From Dioscorea cayenensis subsp. rotundata (Eukaryota > Streptophyta > Magnoliopsida > Dioscoreales > Dioscoreaceae): DNA of 64,000 nucleotides. A program made the position numbers and the translations under genes. Below, piece after piece: positions 61,450 through 64,000 of this stretch (position 1 is the first letter of the stretch; each line of letters starts with the position of its first letter). The notes under the pieces are model-generated. The model was given only the letters and a program-made list of their open reading frames with translations, made no database searches and was not told the origin of the DNA. The stretch spans positions 21,386,285-21,450,284 of the forward strand of contig NC_052475.1 in the NCBI RefSeq assembly GCF_009730915.1. The letters run 5' to 3'.

Positions 61450-64000
61450 TTTTGATAAAAGTGGATAAACCATAACTTTATTGAAGAGGAAAAAGTATAA
61501 ATTAGTATATAACGAGCAAACAAGGAAAGCACCGAACAGAAGCTCTCACCATAGGTGAGGCACAAAAACTATTAAGAGAAGTAAACAAGTAAGAAGATAC
61601 CCAGAAGATAAAAACAACTTTGTAGATGAAAGCCACCAGCATGGGGCACAGGTCTACAAAAACTGAGAGCAGCAGGGCTATTCCAGAGCTTGATTAGGGT
61701 CTGGGTCGCCGGAGTTGTTTTAAATCCTAGCGCTGATGAAGCTGAGAGAGCGCTTGATTTTCTGAGAGGCCTCTGAAAGTGACTGCTGATGGTTATCTGC
61801 AGTTGCTGAAAACCAAGAAATAAGCATATTATCAATTTTAATCATTATAGAGTAAGAAGGTAATGCTGTAAATTGAAATATGCGGTTGTTACGCTCAAGC
61901 CAAATATTCCATAAAATAGCTCTAATGCATAGATCCCAAAAGAGTTGGCATTGAGGTTGGAAGGAAGAGATCCAAGTGGTCCAGATCTTCGAAATGGAGG
62001 GGGAGTGAGATGTATTTTGAATAGTTGTGTGAAGAAGGACCAAATACGTGTAGAGTAAATACAGTTAATGAAGAGGTGATCTACAATCTCAGAGGCCCTG
62101 TAGTAGAGGACACATGTATCAGTGACATTTTGAAAGTTGCACCCTTTTTTGGAGAGGTTTGAGAGAGTGAGAAGTTTATCGTCCCAAAGCAAGCCAACAA
62201 AATAAAGTAATTTACTTGGACATCTCAGTTTCCGGAAATGTGTATAAAGTGGACAGCGAGAACCTCCATCGATGAGAAACTTGTAAAAGGATTTTACCGA
62301 AAAGGTTCCACTTTTATCTAGAGGCCAAGTGTAAAAGTCTTTCTGAACACTAGAGCAGTCTGGTATTACTTCCAAAAGAGAAGATAACTCTTCAGAGGAA
62401 GTAGAATGAAAGAGGTTCTCAAGAGAGCTAATTTGTTCAGAAATCTGGCAAATAGTGATCCATGGGGAAATACAGTCGTTGAAAAGGGAAGGCCAATGAT
62501 CTTTCAAGGTTTTCTCTAAGAACCACCTATCAAACCAAAGATAGGTGTTGGTCCCATTTCTAATAGTTTTTGAAATGTAGGTATGAAAAGGAAGCAGAGA
62601 AGAGAGAACACTTGCCCAAAAAAAGGATTTATTCCTTGGAGATAAATGAAAGAAAGGGCTAGTAGGATTTCTGGAGAAGTAGTTAACTTTAATTATTTTG
62701 GCCCAACAGCAGTTAGGATTAGAAGTAATTTTCCACCACCATTTTCCAAGTAGTGCACAATTAAATTTCTGAAGGTTTAGAATTCCTCAATCACCCATGT
62801 TCTGGGGTCTGCAAATCTTTTTCCAAGCAACCAGTCTGAAACCTTTAGGACCCATATCTAGGCTTTTCCAAAAGAAATCCCTACGGATCCTGTCGATGTC
62901 TTTAATCACCCAGGCTAGAAGTTTGAACACAAACATCCAATAGACTGGAACGATCGAAAGGATCAAGTTAATGAGAGTTAAACGACCACCTAGGGAAAGG
63001 TAAATAGCTTTCTAGGGTGAAAGTCTAGCGCGAACATTTTCTATGAGGCAAGTCCAGTCTTGTCTATTTGGTCGTCTACCAGATAAAGGAACCCCCAAGT
63101 AGGTAAGCGGGAGACAGTTTCTAGAGCAGTTTAGTATCATAGCAGAAGAGTTGTGAGGTTGGAAGCCAAAATTAATGGAGTATAAGCAGTTTTTCGAGTA
63201 ATTGATAGTAAGTCCAGAAGATCCTTCAAAGGGTTATAGAATTAACTTTATGATGTTAAGATCTTTCTGCTCTCCAGCAGAGAATATGATCTAATCATCT
63301 GCATACTGAAGATGACAGATGTTATCTGATTGATCCAGTGGGACACCCACAAGGGTTTTGGATCTAAGGGCTTGAGTAAATATTACACTCAAAACATCAG
63401 CAGTCATAGCAAAAAGAAGTGAGGAAAGAGGATCACCCTGTCTAAGCCCTCTTTTACAACGAATATAACCTTGAATGGTCCTATTGATGATAATCTGGGT
63501 CTTCGCAGTTTTGACAAAGGTGTGAATCTAAGAAATCCATCTGAGTCCAAATCCCCTAACTGCAAGGATTTCAAGCAAAAAATCCCAGTTGAATAAAAGT
63601 TCTTGCGAAATTCACCTTAAAAACGTAACTAAGAAGTTTCCGTTTTTGAAGATTAAAAATCACTTCTTGGGCCGCAATGATATTATCAGCAATGCATCTG
63701 CTCTTTATGAAGCCAGACTGGGATTCATCCACCAAATCACCAATCACCAAACTTAATCTAATTGCAAGAATCTTAGAGATAATTTTGCAAATGAAATTTA
63801 ACAGGCTGGTTGGGCGAAAGTCAGAGACTACCGAAGGTGCAGATTTTTTAGCAATAAGAGCAATGTGAACCTAGTTCACTCGTTCATAATTAATAGTAGA
63901 AATCATCGCAAAATTTAACAATTGTGTTCTAAACAATGCGGACAAATTGAAGATTTCTTTTATCTGTATATATATATATATATTACAGTTCGGATTAGCA
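61450..64000 (-). mobile_element. Decayed LINE retrotransposon in the Rab intron (continues past the window)
   Basis: Read on the minus strand, the 3' end lies near 61450 beside a T-run (its poly(A) tail), with an AATAAA signal (ccataactttattg inverted) at about 61471-61484. Going upstream there is a C-terminal segment (AILWNIWLERNNR), a reverse-transcriptase zinc-binding domain around 61845-62507 (SGTFSVKSFYKFLIDGG, with the later ASEIVDHLFINCIY), then the reverse transcriptase: the catalytic YADD at 63294-63305 and the motif RGLRQGDPLSS near 63421-63455. It is dead: a TAG follows YADD directly, further stops occur, and the C-terminal part has changed frame near 62.0 kb. No RNase H domain follows, unlike the LINE at 50.2 kb, so they belong to different lineages. 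(AT)n lies at about 63967-63983. Confidence 0.88.

Noticed and set aside
61845-62507. 220-codon minus-strand frame as a host gene
   Set aside because: It has the reverse-transcriptase zinc-binding pattern and is continuous with a YADD-type reverse transcriptase upstream, so it belongs to the LINE.

Overview
This is a 64 kb stretch of flowering-plant nuclear DNA. It has intron-split genes with GT-AG borders, AT-rich intergenic DNA full of microsatellites and small transposons, chloroplast, trichome and Rab-family genes typical of land plants, and LTR, LINE, SINE and MITE elements. GC-rich first exons (the DUF641 gene and the Rab gene) beside AT-rich introns lean towards a monocot, but the species cannot be named from the sequence alone.

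Seven host protein genes are supported, six of them complete. From left to right: (1) a single-exon DUF641/GIL1-like protein on the minus strand (3392-4759). (2) A four-exon, 116-residue UBTD-type protein with an N-terminal lipidation motif (13199-16066, plus). (3) A six-exon STICHEL-like protein with a DnaX/clamp-loader-type ATPase core (20351-26529, plus). (4) An eight-exon DNA polymerase delta subunit 3 ending in a PCNA-binding motif (28536-33592, minus). (5) An eleven-exon sugar-phosphate/nucleotide-sugar translocator-family membrane protein (35612-48174, plus). (6) A sixteen-exon SDR protein with a CIA30 domain inside it (53474-59422, plus). (7) The first exon of a RABA1-type Rab11 GTPase (61097-61317, plus), which continues beyond the window. 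I spliced the exons of genes 2-6 by hand; every junction keeps frame and each gene ends in a stop codon.

The rest is mobile-element territory. Between 5 and 13 kb lie two SINE families (two copies with clear target-site duplications), a Mutator-type MITE with a 9-bp target duplication, and a 1.46-kb foldback element whose loop resembles a captured exon. The fourth intron of the translocator gene carries a minus-strand LTR retrotransposon with a complete 1185-bp 3' LTR, a primer-binding site, a gag start and a 5' LTR cut to 321 bp. A 5'-truncated LINE with a 16-bp target duplication interrupts a minus-strand coding remnant near 50 kb. A decayed full-type LINE fills the Rab intron to the end of the window.

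The genes do not form a pathway. The notable shared theme is gene order: a STICHEL-like gene, an SDR/CIA30 gene and a RABA1 gene on one segment, as I recall for Arabidopsis At4g18820-At4g18810-At4g18800, which suggests an old conserved block. I found no clearly new biological system; the best leads are the foldback element with exon-like cargo, the LINE-split gene remnant, and the conserved block.
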